A DNA stretch of 64,000 nt from Candidatus Mediterraneibacter faecavium (GCA_019119995.1 DWVY01000019.1:1-64000), one strand, 5' to 3'; positions 1 through 9,548 are shown, numbered from the stretch's first letter. Numbers and translations are program-made. Notes: generated by a model not told the origin, from the letters alone.

Positions 1-158
1 CGGGCTTGTTACTATCTCTTATTCCCTGTAACCGGAGCCGGAAACATTACAATCCCGCCTGATCCGGTTACGCATATCGATCCGCTGTATCCGGGTGATT
101 TTCGAATCTTATCTCCAACGGCGTTCAATTCGACAAACACGGATTTTGTCTCTGTTTT
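1..158. repeat. Right arm of a giant-hairpin repeat element (copy 1, cut by the window edge)
   Basis: This stretch aligns without gaps over its first 104 bases to 45731-45834, the right arm of the complete hairpin element at 45504-45875. It keeps landmarks such as AACCGGAGCCGGAA and CTGTATCCG..TGATTTTCG at the same spacing, then GACAAACACG with a one-base shift. Identity is roughly 60-65 percent by eye. The left arm would lie before base 1, so I cannot see whether the hairpin is complete. The outer end runs into the 3' end of potD and supplies its last codons and stop. Confidence 0.7.
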
Positions 159-1689
159 TATAGATTGCCGCAGCAGCCGCCAGTACGATCACCGCAGCCG
201 CGATCTTCATCCAGTCCTGCCAGTCCAGTGACGCCAGATCAAAGCAGCGGACGTTGACCCACATCTGGTTGATCCGCTCATTGTTCTCCTGGTCAAAATA
301 CTGCATGACCACGGCGCGCTCCAGCACATCCTGCGGCGGATACTGGGCAAAGAGCTGCCGGTCCGCCTGATCTGCCTCTGCGGTGATGACATAATCTTCA
401 TCCGCGTTATCTCCGCTGAAGAAAAATCCCACCGGATATTCGATCGTGTCCTCCGCATCATCTTCGGCTCCGTAGCACCAGTCTGCATAGGCGTAGACGA
501 TATCACTGTCGCCGCCCGCGATCACGGACGTGTAGCCGATATAATACATATTACGGACCACATTGTCCGGTCTTGACATGAAATTCATAAATGCCTCTGC
601 CGCCTGCTGTTTTGCAGCATCACCGGCTATACCGTCTTTCAGCATAACCCAGCCGTCAAACCATACATTGGTGCACTCTTCCGGCACGGCGAAGGCGAGA
701 TAATAGTCGTCGATCTCCGCCTGATCGAGCGTATAGACTGCATCTCCCGACCACTGATAGTTGGCAAGGACTTTTCCCGTGACCATATCGGCTTTTCCGC
801 TGTCGGACTCGAAAGAATAAGCGTTTTCTTTCATCTGCTTAAGCATTGTCTCCGCTTTGCCGACTGTCGCTTCATCTGTCCGGTTCATAACTTCCGCAAT
901 GCGTTCCAGACGATCCGGAGCCTGAATGAACTCCGGATCCAGCAGCTCCTTCTCATTCAGGATGCCAAGCGCGGCAAAATAACTGTCCCGCACATTATCC
1001 TTGATGGTCACCTGCCCTTTGTACTTCGGATCGGCAAGGACCGCCCAGTGCGAAGCCTCCTCCTTTGAGATCACGTCCGGGTTATAGACGATCCCGGTCG
1101 TCCCCCACATATAGCCCGCTGCGTATTTGCTCCACGGTTCACCGTTTATTGTATTCGTGTCAAAGATATTCCTGATATAATCTGACACGCCGCGGATGTA
1201 GAAATTGTTTTTATCCTGCTCATCAAAGAATCCTTCCGAGAGCGGCTGCAGCCGGTTCTCAGCGATCAGTTTCATAAACATATACTCGGAGGGACAGACC
1301 AGATCAAAGCTATTGCCGAGCGTAAGCTGGTTGTACAGATCTTCATTGGTGCCGAATGTAGAGTATTCAACCTCCACATCCACGCCATATGTCTCACGAT
1401 ACCACTCCTCAAAGTCTTCGACCATGGAGTTTTCCCCCAGAATGGTCGTACCCTCCCGGTCATCCAGGTCTATGGCTTCCTCTTCATCCCAGCCTCCCTC
1501 GTCAATATATTCTTCCCAGTTGGCAATGCGCAGAGTCACTTTCTGGCTGCTTTCCGCCGCAGATACAGAAGCCGGACTTCCGGTAAGAACAGTTCCTGGC
1601 AGCGCCAGCGAAAGTCCTGTGGTCAGAATCAGTCCCGCTGCCGCAGTTTTGAACGGCCTGCAGCGCTTTCTCTTACTCTCTGCCGTCAT
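109..1689 (-). CDS. potD: Spermidine/putrescine ABC transporter substrate-binding protein (PotD-like)
   Basis: Extracellular polyamine-binding component of the potABCD importer. I start it at the ATG at 1689 (MTAESKRKRC), which has an AGGAGGTGG ribosome binding site, rather than at an upstream in-frame start at 1734. This gives about 526 residues and a 17-base overlap with potC. A basic N-terminus and a hydrophobic segment (residues about 15-40, ending near SVSAAES) form a signal peptide. The body carries typical periplasmic-binding blocks such as IANWEEYID and DLVCPSEYMF. Unusually for PotD, a second hydrophobic segment (KIAAAVIVLAAAAAIY) lies near the C-terminus, so the protein may be anchored at both ends. 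The last residues (about IRVCRIERRWR) are encoded by the edge of the repeat element at 1-158. The function follows from family and operon; the ligand is inferred. Confidence 0.9.
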   Translation of the reverse strand: MTAESKRKRCRPFKTAAAGLILTTGLSLALPGTVLTGSPASVSAAESSQKVTLRIANWEEYIDEGGWDEEEAIDLDDREGTTILGENSMVEDFEEWYRETYGVDVEVEYSTFGTNEDLYNQLTLGNSFDLVCPSEYMFMKLIAENRLQPLSEGFFDEQDKNNFYIRGVSDYIRNIFDTNTINGEPWSKYAAGYMWGTTGIVYNPDVISKEEASHWAVLADPKYKGQVTIKDNVRDSYFAALGILNEKELLDPEFIQAPDRLERIAEVMNRTDEATVGKAETMLKQMKENAYSFESDSGKADMVTGKVLANYQWSGDAVYTLDQAEIDDYYLAFAVPEECTNVWFDGWVMLKDGIAGDAAKQQAAEAFMNFMSRPDNVVRNMYYIGYTSVIAGGDSDIVYAYADWCYGAEDDAEDTIEYPVGFFFSGDNADEDYVITAEADQADRQLFAQYPPQDVLERAVVMQYFDQENNERINQMWVNVRCFDLASLDWQDWMKIAAAVIVLAAAAAIYKNRDKIRVCRIERRWR

Positions 1690-2494
1690 ATGCGCCCACC
1701 TCCTGTTTCTTCTCTGTTTTCGCCGAAACCACATTCATGATCACCACCGCCAGGATCACGACTACAAAGATCACGGTAGATAATGCCCACAGCGCAGTCT
1801 TGATCTCGGTCTGGGCTCCTCTTGTGGCGTTGACCACATAGGTGCTGATCGTGTCAAATGTCGCCGGTTTCGTATATGTGGAGATAAAATAATCGTCCAA
1901 AGACAATGTGACCGACAGCATGAACCCTGAGACGATGCCCGGGACGATCTGCGGGATCACGATCTTGTACAGCGCCTGAAAGGGCGTTGCTCCCAGATCA
2001 AGGGCAGCCTCATAGAGCCCGTTGTCCATCTGTTTTAGTTTGGGCATCACGGCAAGATATACAAACGGAGTACACAGGACCACATGTCCGATCACAAGCG
2101 GGATGAACGTGTTCTTCTCGACGCCCAGCACGACGATCAGAAGGATACAGATGGAGAATGCCGTCACGACATCTGCATTCACCACCGGGATCTGGTTCGC
2201 CGTCTCAACCATGTTCTTTGTAAGCGGCCGGGAGTAGAACGCGCCGACGGCTCCCACCGTCCCCAGGATGGATGCGATCACAGCCGCGCCTACTGCCAGC
2301 AGGACCGTCCCGATGATCATGTTCTTCAGTTCCTCTGTTGTAAAAAGCGTCACATAGTTGTGCAGAGAGAAGCCTCTCACGGCGCCGATCGTCGTAGAAT
2401 CCGTAAAGCTGTAAAATGCCAGGATCAGCACCGGTATATACATGAAAAGCGCCACAAGGGCAAGCCACGAATAAGAAAGTATCTTTTTCATCAC
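1673..2494 (-). CDS. potC: Spermidine/putrescine ABC transporter permease (PotC-like)
   Basis: Membrane permease of the polyamine importer, 273 residues with about six hydrophobic segments, the usual PotC length. The cytoplasmic EAA loop that docks the ATPase is visible as EAALDLGATPFQALYKIVIP (about residues 163-182). The start overlaps the end of potB by four bases (ATGA type), and its end overlaps potD, so the operon is translationally coupled. The role follows from the family and from its place between potB and potD. Confidence 0.93.
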   Translation of the reverse strand: MMKKILSYSWLALVALFMYIPVLILAFYSFTDSTTIGAVRGFSLHNYVTLFTTEELKNMIIGTVLLAVGAAVIASILGTVGAVGAFYSRPLTKNMVETANQIPVVNADVVTAFSICILLIVVLGVEKNTFIPLVIGHVVLCTPFVYLAVMPKLKQMDNGLYEAALDLGATPFQALYKIVIPQIVPGIVSGFMLSVTLSLDDYFISTYTKPATFDTISTYVVNATRGAQTEIKTALWALSTVIFVVVILAVVIMNVVSAKTEKKQEVGAYDGRE

Positions 2495-3294
2495 AGTACC
2501 GCCCCCCTGTTCTTCGCATCGTTCCGTTCCTCTCCGCCTGTCAGCAGCGATATGATACAGATCACTGCGAACAGGATCAGTGAGATCATGGATCCATTGT
2601 TCCAGTCATAGATATTAAAGTAGCTTCCTATCAGGGAGCCCATGATATACGTACTGTTGTACATCATATCAAGGATGACATAGTTGGTCATGGCGGGCAG
2701 GAACGTCATAGTGATCCCGCTGGCGATCCCCGGCATGGACAGCGGCAGAGTCACTCTGAAAAATACTGCCGCAGGCCCTGCCCCCAGATCCTGCGCCGCC
2801 TCCAGCAGGCTCTGATCGAGCTGAAGAAGGGTCGTATAGAGCGGCAGGATCATAAACGGAAGGTAATCATATGTCATGCCGATCACCGTGTTCAGGAACG
2901 GATGCAGGGAGAGATTTCCCTCGAGCACGGTCAGGATCTCTTTTAACGCCGTGATCCTCAAAGTAAAATTGATCCACATGGGCAGGATAAACAGCATCAG
3001 CAGCACCGGAGCTCTCTTCAGGCCGCTCCGCGCCAAGATATATGCCACTGGATAAGCGATCAGAAGACAGACCGCCGTCACAGCCACCGCGATCACGGCA
3101 CTGTAGCACAGTGTTCCGATGGTATTTCCGTTGGTAAAGAAGTTCAGAAGATTTGCAAGGGTAAACCTCCCGCTTCCGTCTGTAAATGCATAGTAGACGA
3201 TCACCGCCAGCGGCAGCACGACAAAACAAATCAGGAACAGGGCATAAGGGATGCACAGCTGTTTCCTGCTGAATTGAAAACGTTTCATATTCAA
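2491..3294 (-). CDS. potB: Spermidine/putrescine ABC transporter permease (PotB-like)
   Basis: Second permease of the importer, 267 residues with about six membrane segments. The EAA loop reads EAAQDLGAGPAAVFFRVTLP. It follows potA by only three bases and overlaps potC by four. PotB pairs with PotC to form the translocation channel that PotA energises. The length and topology match the family. Confidence 0.93.
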   Translation of the reverse strand: MNMKRFQFSRKQLCIPYALFLICFVVLPLAVIVYYAFTDGSGRFTLANLLNFFTNGNTIGTLCYSAVIAVAVTAVCLLIAYPVAYILARSGLKRAPVLLMLFILPMWINFTLRITALKEILTVLEGNLSLHPFLNTVIGMTYDYLPFMILPLYTTLLQLDQSLLEAAQDLGAGPAAVFFRVTLPLSMPGIASGITMTFLPAMTNYVILDMMYNSTYIMGSLIGSYFNIYDWNNGSMISLILFAVICIISLLTGGEERNDAKNRGAVL

Positions 3295-3297
3295 TCC

Positions 3298-4737
3298 CTA
3301 CTTTCTCTTCAGTATGATCTGCTCTTTCGGGATCATCAGACTGACGTGGTCCCCCTCGTTCCACAGATCATCCTCGTCCAGCACGAAGTCTTCCTCCGTG
3401 GCTGTACGTACCGTATAGTTATAATGGTTTCCTTTATAGATAAATGAAATGATATTTCCGGCCGCGCGGTATTCTCTCAGTTCATCGCTCATGGAGACTG
3501 CCTTCACCGGCACTTCCACCGTCACCTCAGTTCCCGCGAGGTCGATCTCGGTTCCGTCCGCCGTCCTGACGGAGCTCTCGCCGGACAGGACCGAGCCCTC
3601 GCAGAGCTGCGTCAGATCGCATTCATATTCACCGCCGGCAAATGCGGCGCGGCCGTCTTTCGTGATCGTTCCGTCAAATACATTGACTAGCACGCCCGCC
3701 GGCATGACATGGATCTCGTCAGGCCCGATGCGCATGCCGATCTCCTCGCCGATCTGTACGTTTTTCGTACTCTGGATGATCACCTCATTCTCATCCGGCA
3801 GGATGGCTGTGATCTCGTAATACATCCCCTTGAATACCGCCGAGTCCACGGTTCCCCGGATCTGCCCGTCCTCCGGTTTCGTGATGACCACATCTTCCGG
3901 GCGCACGACCACGTCCACCCGCGTATCTTTGGGCACATTGTCCACGCACGGGAACTGGGCCCCGCAGAATGCAACCGTCTTGGACGCCGTCATCTTCCCT
4001 TCGAAAATATTGCTCTCTCCGATAAAGTCCGCTACAAATGCATTCTTCGGCTCATTGTATATCTCCTCAGGCGTCCCGATCTGCTGGATCATACCGTCTG
4101 ACATGACGACCACCTTGTCGGACATGGTCAGCGCTTCCTCCTGATCGTGGGTCACATAGATAAACGTGATCCCCAGGCGCTCATGCATGGATTTCAGCTC
4201 CAGCTGCATCTCTTTTCTCATCTTCAGATCCAGAGCTCCCAACGGTTCATCAAGGAGCAGGATATCCGGCTCATTGACGATGGCGCGGGCGATCGCAATC
4301 CTCTGCTGCTGGCCGCCCGACAGTGTGGATATCTTCCTCTTCTCAAACCCCTCAAGATCTACGACCTCCAGCACTTTCTTCACCTTTTCATCGATCACGT
4401 GCTTCGGGAGTTTCTTCAGATTCAGCCCGAAAGCTACGTTGTCATAGACATTGAGATGCGGGAACAGCGCGTAGCGCTGGAACACCGTGTTGATCGGCCT
4501 TAAATTGGGCGGAAGATGGCTGATATCCTCTCCGTTCAGCAGGATCTCCCCCTCTGTCGGGAAGTCAAATCCCGCGATCATCCGGAGCGTTGTCGTCTTT
4601 CCACAGCCGGACGGTCCGAGAAATGTAACGAACTCCCCTTTCTTCACTTCAAGATTGAAGTCCTCAACCACTGTTGTATCATCATCTTCAAATACTTTCT
4701 TGATATTTCTCAATTCAATTATATTTTTTTCTTCCAT
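3298..4737 (-). CDS. potA: Spermidine/putrescine ABC transporter ATP-binding protein (PotA-like, extended)
   Basis: ATPase of the polyamine importer. The nucleotide-binding domain (about residues 1-240) shows Walker A GPSGCGKTT, Q-loop FQRYALFPHL, signature LSGGQQQRIA and Walker B LLLDEPLGALD, followed by the switch HD in VTHDQEEA. A TOBE-type regulatory region follows. At 479 residues it is about 100 longer than a usual PotA (about 370-385). The extra C-terminal part, from about residue 370, looks like a second oligosaccharide-binding-type segment and has no motif I recognise. It leads the operon; I see no nearby XRE-type regulator such as often precedes pot genes. Confidence 0.93.
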   Translation of the reverse strand: MEEKNIIELRNIKKVFEDDDTTVVEDFNLEVKKGEFVTFLGPSGCGKTTTLRMIAGFDFPTEGEILLNGEDISHLPPNLRPINTVFQRYALFPHLNVYDNVAFGLNLKKLPKHVIDEKVKKVLEVVDLEGFEKRKISTLSGGQQQRIAIARAIVNEPDILLLDEPLGALDLKMRKEMQLELKSMHERLGITFIYVTHDQEEALTMSDKVVVMSDGMIQQIGTPEEIYNEPKNAFVADFIGESNIFEGKMTASKTVAFCGAQFPCVDNVPKDTRVDVVVRPEDVVITKPEDGQIRGTVDSAVFKGMYYEITAILPDENEVIIQSTKNVQIGEEIGMRIGPDEIHVMPAGVLVNVFDGTITKDGRAAFAGGEYECDLTQLCEGSVLSGESSVRTADGTEIDLAGTEVTVEVPVKAVSMSDELREYRAAGNIISFIYKGNHYNYTVRTATEEDFVLDEDDLWNEGDHVSLMIPKEQIILKRK

Positions 4738-4825
4738 GCTCTCACTCCTTGCCGCACTCGGTTCATGCTTCTATCGTTTTGCCGCGTATGGCTGCGCTGT
4801 CCTGTTCCGTAGATATCCGGCTGCT

Positions 4826-7800
4826 TTACTCTGTCCTGAGGGCTGTCACCGGATCGCTCTTCGCCGCTTTCTTCGACGGGATCAGGCCGCCGATCAGTGT
4901 CAGCACAATACTCAAAAGGATAAGGATCACCGCAGGCCCTGCCGGAAGCACTGCGCTGACGTCATTCGTTCCGGCGAGGAAATGGATCAGCGCGTTGCCC
5001 GGTATGAGGAGCAGCAGGGTGATGATGATCCCCAGCGCCCCCGCGCAGAATCCGATGATAAAGGTCTCCGCGTTGAATACCTGCGAGATATTTCCCTTTG
5101 ACGCGCCGATGGCGCGCAGGATACCGATCTCTTTCTTCCGCTCAAGCACGCTGATGTATGTGATCACACCGATCATGATGGACGATACGACCAGAGAGAT
5201 CGCCACAAACGCGATCAGCACATAGCTGATGATATCGATGATCTCTGTCACGGAAGACATCAGCGTCCCCACCATATCTGTATAGGTGATCACCTGCTCT
5301 TCTTTCCCTTCCGCCTCCATGCGGCTGTTATAATCATCCAGGATGCCGACCACCATTTCCTTGCTCTCAAAATCTTTCGGATAGATGTCGATCCCGCCGG
5401 GCACATCAAAATCCACGTACCCGAGAGAGGTCAGATTTCCCTCATAGGATGCACTCTGCCCGGAATTCATGGACATCATAAGTTCCGCCAGCTCATCTCC
5501 TGTCATGTTCATCTGGAATGCGTCCGCAAATGCCTCGCCGTCAATACTCATAGCATCTTCCAGAGTGCTGCCGACCTGTGCCATCGCCTGGCCCATCGCT
5601 TCGCTCATTCCGGAAGCGAGCTGCGCCATCATCTGCTGCATTGCGGAAGAGATCTGGCTCTCCAGCGCCTGGCCGACCGCACTTCCATAAGAGGACATAG
5701 CGCTTCGCATGTAGCTCTCCACGGCGCCCGTGAGCTGTTCCTCGACCCCTGCCGTATCCACCGCGCCCGCAAGGCCGTCCGCCAGTCTCTTCTGCCCGTC
5801 CGCAGTGCCAAGATATTCAATAAAATGTTCTCCCATCTGCGCAGGATCGGGTGCCCCGCTCTGCTGGGCGTACTGCTGATATCCTGCGGCAAGCTCTCCC
5901 GCCAGTTTACTGATCTGCTCCGAAGTAATGGTTATATTATCAACCGCTCCGCTGAAGATCTCATCCGCCCATTTATTTAATATATCCTGTGCACCGGAAG
6001 TTTCCAGATACTCCTGCAGATACTCGCCGAACTTAGACGGATCGTCATAACCCTTCTCTGCAATATACCTCGCAAATCCGGTCATGATCTCGCCGAGCAT
6101 TTCCCTGAGCTGCTCTGTAGTCACACTGATCCCGGCGCCGGACTGGATGATATCCGCGATATTATCACGGAGGATCGACTGCGCCGCATCCGAACCCAGA
6201 TAATCCTGAAAGGCTTCCGCAAGGCCGGAATAATCCGCCTCCGGATGGTCCTGGGCATACTGCTGATACCCCTCCATCAGACTTGACGCCATCTGTGCGA
6301 ACCCATCCTTTGACACATTGAGATCAAGGCTGCCAAGAAGATCTCCCAGACTCATGGACGGCATATCCGGCAGATCCACCTCGATATTCCCGAGATCTAC
6401 CAGACCGGACAGATCGATCGAATTCCCTGCGCTTTTGAACACACTGGAAAAGTCAAAGGCATCTGACAAATTGGAAAAGGCGCTCTCATTGAACCCAAAT
6501 GCTTCCTGCAGTTTCGCCTCATCCACCGTCACGAGCGATTCCATATCAAACCCGTTTTCCGGGTTGGTCTCCCCGAACTTGTCGCCGGTAAAGACATTGA
6601 CAGACGGATCGGCAAGCTGCTGTTTGACGATCTCCGTGTTCTCCGCATATTCCGCGATATGTTTCGTCAGAGACGCCGGATAACAGATGCCTGCGCTTAA
6701 CGCCGAGGCATTTGCGTCCTCGGAGGGCTGGACGACTCCCACGATCGTCAGGTCTTCTCCATCTGCAACCAGCTCTTTCATATAATCTGTGTCACCGGAT
6801 TTATCTGTCCATACATCATACTGGCTGTCGTACTGATAATAGTCGGCGCTGTTCACCAGTTTAAATGTAATGCCGAGGATATCGTCATACGTATAAGTCC
6901 CCATATCATCCGGCGTAGTGATATTCTCCTCATTGATAAACTGTTCCACCATCTCATCTAGTTCAAGGGGATCTCTCAGTCCCAGTGTATAGAGCATGAA
7001 ATCGCTCATACCTCCGCCGGAAGTGAGGACGAGCACACATTCATTATAATTTTCAGGCCAGCGCCCCGCTTTCACATCGTACTGCCCCTCGTAGAGCTGT
7101 TCATTCTCCGGCATCTCATAGAAGACATTTGTGCTCATCATGGATGACATGATGCCGGAACCGGACGTCGAGCCCAGTCCCATTGAGTCAAAGGAATGAT
7201 CCGGGTTAACCTGCCGGATGTCATCCCCGTTTTCCTTATAGATCTGCGGCTGTGCATTGTATGAATATTCTATCGCATTCGTATACTCTTCGATCCCGCT
7301 GCCGCCGTCCTCCAGATAAGCTTTCAGAGATTCCAGGTCATTGCTGTCCATCGTGGAGAACATATTCGTCACCATCTCCACCACATAGATATCGCCGTCC
7401 TCCCCGCCGGTATCCGCAGCAGTCCCGGTATCCATGGCGGAAGAAAAATCAAATCCGGTGCTCTGGATCTGGAGCGGGTACTCGGAGAGCGTCTCCTCCT
7501 CGATCTGCCCGATATAGTCATTCACTCCTGTCGACAGAGAAAGAATGAGCGCAATGCCGATGATACCGATGGATCCTGCAAAGGACGTAAGGAGCGTACG
7601 CGCTTTCTTCGTCTTCAGATTATTAAAGCTCAGCGAAAGAGCCGTCAGAAACGACATGGAAGCCTTTCCCATATTCTTGTGTTCCGGCTCTGTAAGTTCT
7701 GTCTCATTTACAACATACGGATCACTGTCGGACCGGATCTGTCCGTCTTTCAGTTTCACGATACGGGTCGCGTACTCGTATGCCAGTTCGGGATTATGTG

Positions 7801-8389
7801 TGACCATAACCACGAGCCGGTCTTTCGCCACTTCTTTGAGCAGATCCATGACCTGCACGCTGGTCTCGCTGTCCAGAGCCCCTGTCGGCTCATCCGCCAA
7901 CAGGATATCCGGATCGTTCACCAGCGCCCTTGCGATCGCAACCCTCTGCATCTGGCCGCCGGAGAGCTGATTCGGCTTTTTGTGGATCTGTTCTCCCAGT
8001 CCCACCTGCTCCAGCGCCTCCCTGGCTCTCTGCCGGCGCTCTGCCTTCCCGATCCCTGAGATCGTCAGCGCAAGCTCCACATTTGCCAGGATCGTCTGGT
8101 GGGGGATCAGATTATAACTCTGGAACACGAATCCGATCGTGTGGTTCCGGTAAGAATCCCAGTCTCTGTCCTTATATTTCTTCGTAGAGATTCCGTTGAT
8201 GATGAGATCTCCGCTGTCATAGCGGTCCAGTCCTCCGATGATATTAAGCAGCGTCGTCTTTCCAGATCCGCTGGGTCCTAAAATGGCGACAAATTCATTA
8301 TCCCTTAAATTCAGGCTCACTCCGTCCAGAGCTTTCTGGATCAGAGTTCCGGTGCGGTATTCCTTATGGATGTCCTTTACCTGAAGCAT
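4826..8389 (-). CDS. Fused ABC transporter ATP-binding protein/FtsX-type permease with giant extracellular domain
   Basis: A 1187-residue protein of the MacB/LolD-FtsX type. The N-terminal ATPase (about 1-225) has Walker A GPSGSGKTT, signature LSGGQMQRVA and Walker [12 protein letters not shown]. One membrane segment follows (about 265-285), then a very large extracellular part (about 290-1040), and three further membrane segments typical of FtsX at the C-terminus (VVSSIMIGVITYISVLERKK region). The extracellular part contains three tandem units of about 65 residues starting near residues 703, 765 and 831, each with a GYQQYAQ/GFARYIA-like core followed by an EYLxTxxAQ-like element. Such proteins drive mechanotransmission or export (peptides, drugs) in other bacteria; the substrate here is unknown. 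A promoter lies at 8545-8573. Confidence 0.85.
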   Translation of the reverse strand: MLQVKDIHKEYRTGTLIQKALDGVSLNLRDNEFVAILGPSGSGKTTLLNIIGGLDRYDSGDLIINGISTKKYKDRDWDSYRNHTIGFVFQSYNLIPHQTILANVELALTISGIGKAERRQRAREALEQVGLGEQIHKKPNQLSGGQMQRVAIARALVNDPDILLADEPTGALDSETSVQVMDLLKEVAKDRLVVMVTHNPELAYEYATRIVKLKDGQIRSDSDPYVVNETELTEPEHKNMGKASMSFLTALSLSFNNLKTKKARTLLTSFAGSIGIIGIALILSLSTGVNDYIGQIEEETLSEYPLQIQSTGFDFSSAMDTGTAADTGGEDGDIYVVEMVTNMFSTMDSNDLESLKAYLEDGGSGIEEYTNAIEYSYNAQPQIYKENGDDIRQVNPDHSFDSMGLGSTSGSGIMSSMMSTNVFYEMPENEQLYEGQYDVKAGRWPENYNECVLVLTSGGGMSDFMLYTLGLRDPLELDEMVEQFINEENITTPDDMGTYTYDDILGITFKLVNSADYYQYDSQYDVWTDKSGDTDYMKELVADGEDLTIVGVVQPSEDANASALSAGICYPASLTKHIAEYAENTEIVKQQLADPSVNVFTGDKFGETNPENGFDMESLVTVDEAKLQEAFGFNESAFSNLSDAFDFSSVFKSAGNSIDLSGLVDLGNIEVDLPDMPSMSLGDLLGSLDLNVSKDGFAQMASSLMEGYQQYAQDHPEADYSGLAEAFQDYLGSDAAQSILRDNIADIIQSGAGISVTTEQLREMLGEIMTGFARYIAEKGYDDPSKFGEYLQEYLETSGAQDILNKWADEIFSGAVDNITITSEQISKLAGELAAGYQQYAQQSGAPDPAQMGEHFIEYLGTADGQKRLADGLAGAVDTAGVEEQLTGAVESYMRSAMSSYGSAVGQALESQISSAMQQMMAQLASGMSEAMGQAMAQVGSTLEDAMSIDGEAFADAFQMNMTGDELAELMMSMNSGQSASYEGNLTSLGYVDFDVPGGIDIYPKDFESKEMVVGILDDYNSRMEAEGKEEQVITYTDMVGTLMSSVTEIIDIISYVLIAFVAISLVVSSIMIGVITYISVLERKKEIGILRAIGASKGNISQVFNAETFIIGFCAGALGIIITLLLLIPGNALIHFLAGTNDVSAVLPAGPAVILILLSIVLTLIGGLIPSKKAAKSDPVTALRTE

Positions 8390-8437
8390 TTCTGTATCTC
8401 CTCTCTAATTTCAAGCGTCCAATTCCGCCCCACCCCT

Positions 8438-8546
8438 CAATATTGATAACAGTTCAGCTCATCTGAATACCGGTCGGCGGATTCTTATGCGAGCATAAAT
8501 CCGCCGACCGGTATCCAGATGGCTGACCTGTTACCAACGTTGATAT
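8438..8546. repeat. Long interrupted palindrome between the ABC gene and rpiR
   Basis: Bases 8438-8488 and 8493-8546 form a nearly complete inverted repeat of about 50 base pairs per arm. The core ATACCGGTCGGCGGATT is matched by AATCCGCCGACCGGTAT, and the outer parts contain AACAGTTCAGC (8448-8458) and GCTGACCTGTT (8522-8532). It lies in a divergent intergenic region, so it is not an ordinary terminator; neither side has a T-run at the hairpin base. It overlaps the predicted start of transcription of the minus-strand ABC gene. It may be a regulator-binding array, a small palindromic mobile unit, or a leader hairpin. Confidence 0.75.
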
Positions 8547-8573
8547 TATAGCGAATTACAACGTATTTGTCAC
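8545..8573 (-). promoter_or_regulatory. Predicted sigma-A promoter of the fused ABC gene
   Basis: On the minus strand GTGACA (8568-8573) and TATAAT (8545-8550) are separated by exactly 17 bases. Transcription would start at about 8538, just upstream of the GCTGACCTGTT half-site, and run toward the ATG at 8389. Confidence 0.6.
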
Positions 8574-8705
8574 TGTGCATAAAGGAAATAAATGCGATTC
8601 TCCCCTGACATTTTTCCAATTTTTACACACTTTATATCTGGGTTTTACCTTTTCTTCCTATTTGTATGATATGATAAGTAATATTTCCGGAAGAGGAGTT
8701 TCGCC

Positions 8706-9548
8706 ATGACTGATATCTATTTTGCAAAAAACGACGTCCATTTTACAAAGACCGAGAAGAAGATCATCGATTATATCATCGCCAGCCCGCAGGAATTCAT
8801 CCGCATGAGCATCGGCGACGTAGCGCGGTGCATCGGCAGTTCTGAGCCGACTGTATCCCGGTTTGCCAGGCACTGCGGCTACGCTGATTTTAAGGAGCTT
8901 AAAAGCGCCGTCCTCCGGCATGTGGCGGAGGAGAATCCTCCTGCCGGGAAACTCAGTTCCACACTGGGCAGCGGATCGTCCAATACACCGGATGGATTTC
9001 TCCGCCGCCAGCAGTACTGCATCGAAAAAACGCTTGAATTTCTGGATGAAGATATGCTCGAAAAGGCTACCGACACCATTCTGGCGTCCGGCACGATCTA
9101 CCTCTATGCAAAAGGAGCGGCAATTTCCATGGCAGAACTGCTCAGATTCCGCCTGAACCGCTTCGGAAAGAAAGTCCTCCTCCTCCCGGCAGGGAGCTCG
9201 GAGCTTTTTGAATATATGAACTTCTTTACAGAAAAAGATCTGGTGATCCTGTTCGGTTTCCAGAAAACGCCGAAAGAAGCGGCTGTGATCCTGGATCATC
9301 AGAAGAAGGTCCATTATAAATGTATCTTTTTCACAAGCCGTCTGTACCACTCGCTGGAGCAGGAATCTGTCATCCCGCTGTTCGTCTTCCGCGGCGAGCC
9401 GTCGGAATACCATTCCATGGCAGCTCCCGCCGCCCTGCTCGATGCCCTTGTCGTAATGCTGGGGGCGAAACTGGGAGAGACGTCTTCTGAGCAGCTGGAC
9501 CGCCTGTATCGGTTAAAAGAGCATTATAAAACGGAGATTCCCCGATGA
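8706..9548 (+). CDS. MurR/RpiR-family transcriptional regulator
   Basis: A 280-residue regulator. An N-terminal HTH_6 DNA-binding domain (about 1-77; IGDVARCIGSSEPTVSRFAR is the recognition region) is followed by a SIS sugar-phosphate-binding domain (about 110-250; ILASGTIYLYAKGAA starts it). The ATG at 8706 follows an AGAGGAG ribosome binding site. It is transcribed away from the big ABC gene and toward the ECF/PHP operon on the other strand. Shared AACAGTTCAGC-type motifs in front of both neighbours suggest that it controls them. The effector is unknown; family members usually sense phosphorylated sugars or amino sugars. Confidence 0.88.
   Translation: MTDIYFAKNDVHFTKTEKKIIDYIIASPQEFIRMSIGDVARCIGSSEPTVSRFARHCGYADFKELKSAVLRHVAEENPPAGKLSSTLGSGSSNTPDGFLRRQQYCIEKTLEFLDEDMLEKATDTILASGTIYLYAKGAAISMAELLRFRLNRFGKKVLLLPAGSSELFEYMNFFTEKDLVILFGFQKTPKEAAVILDHQKKVHYKCIFFTSRLYHSLEQESVIPLFVFRGEPSEYHSMAAPAALLDALVVMLGAKLGETSSEQLDRLYRLKEHYKTEIPR

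Noticed and set aside
8658..9413. A 251-residue minus-strand frame
   Set aside because: It is fully antisense to the RpiR-type gene, whose domains and ribosome binding site are clear.
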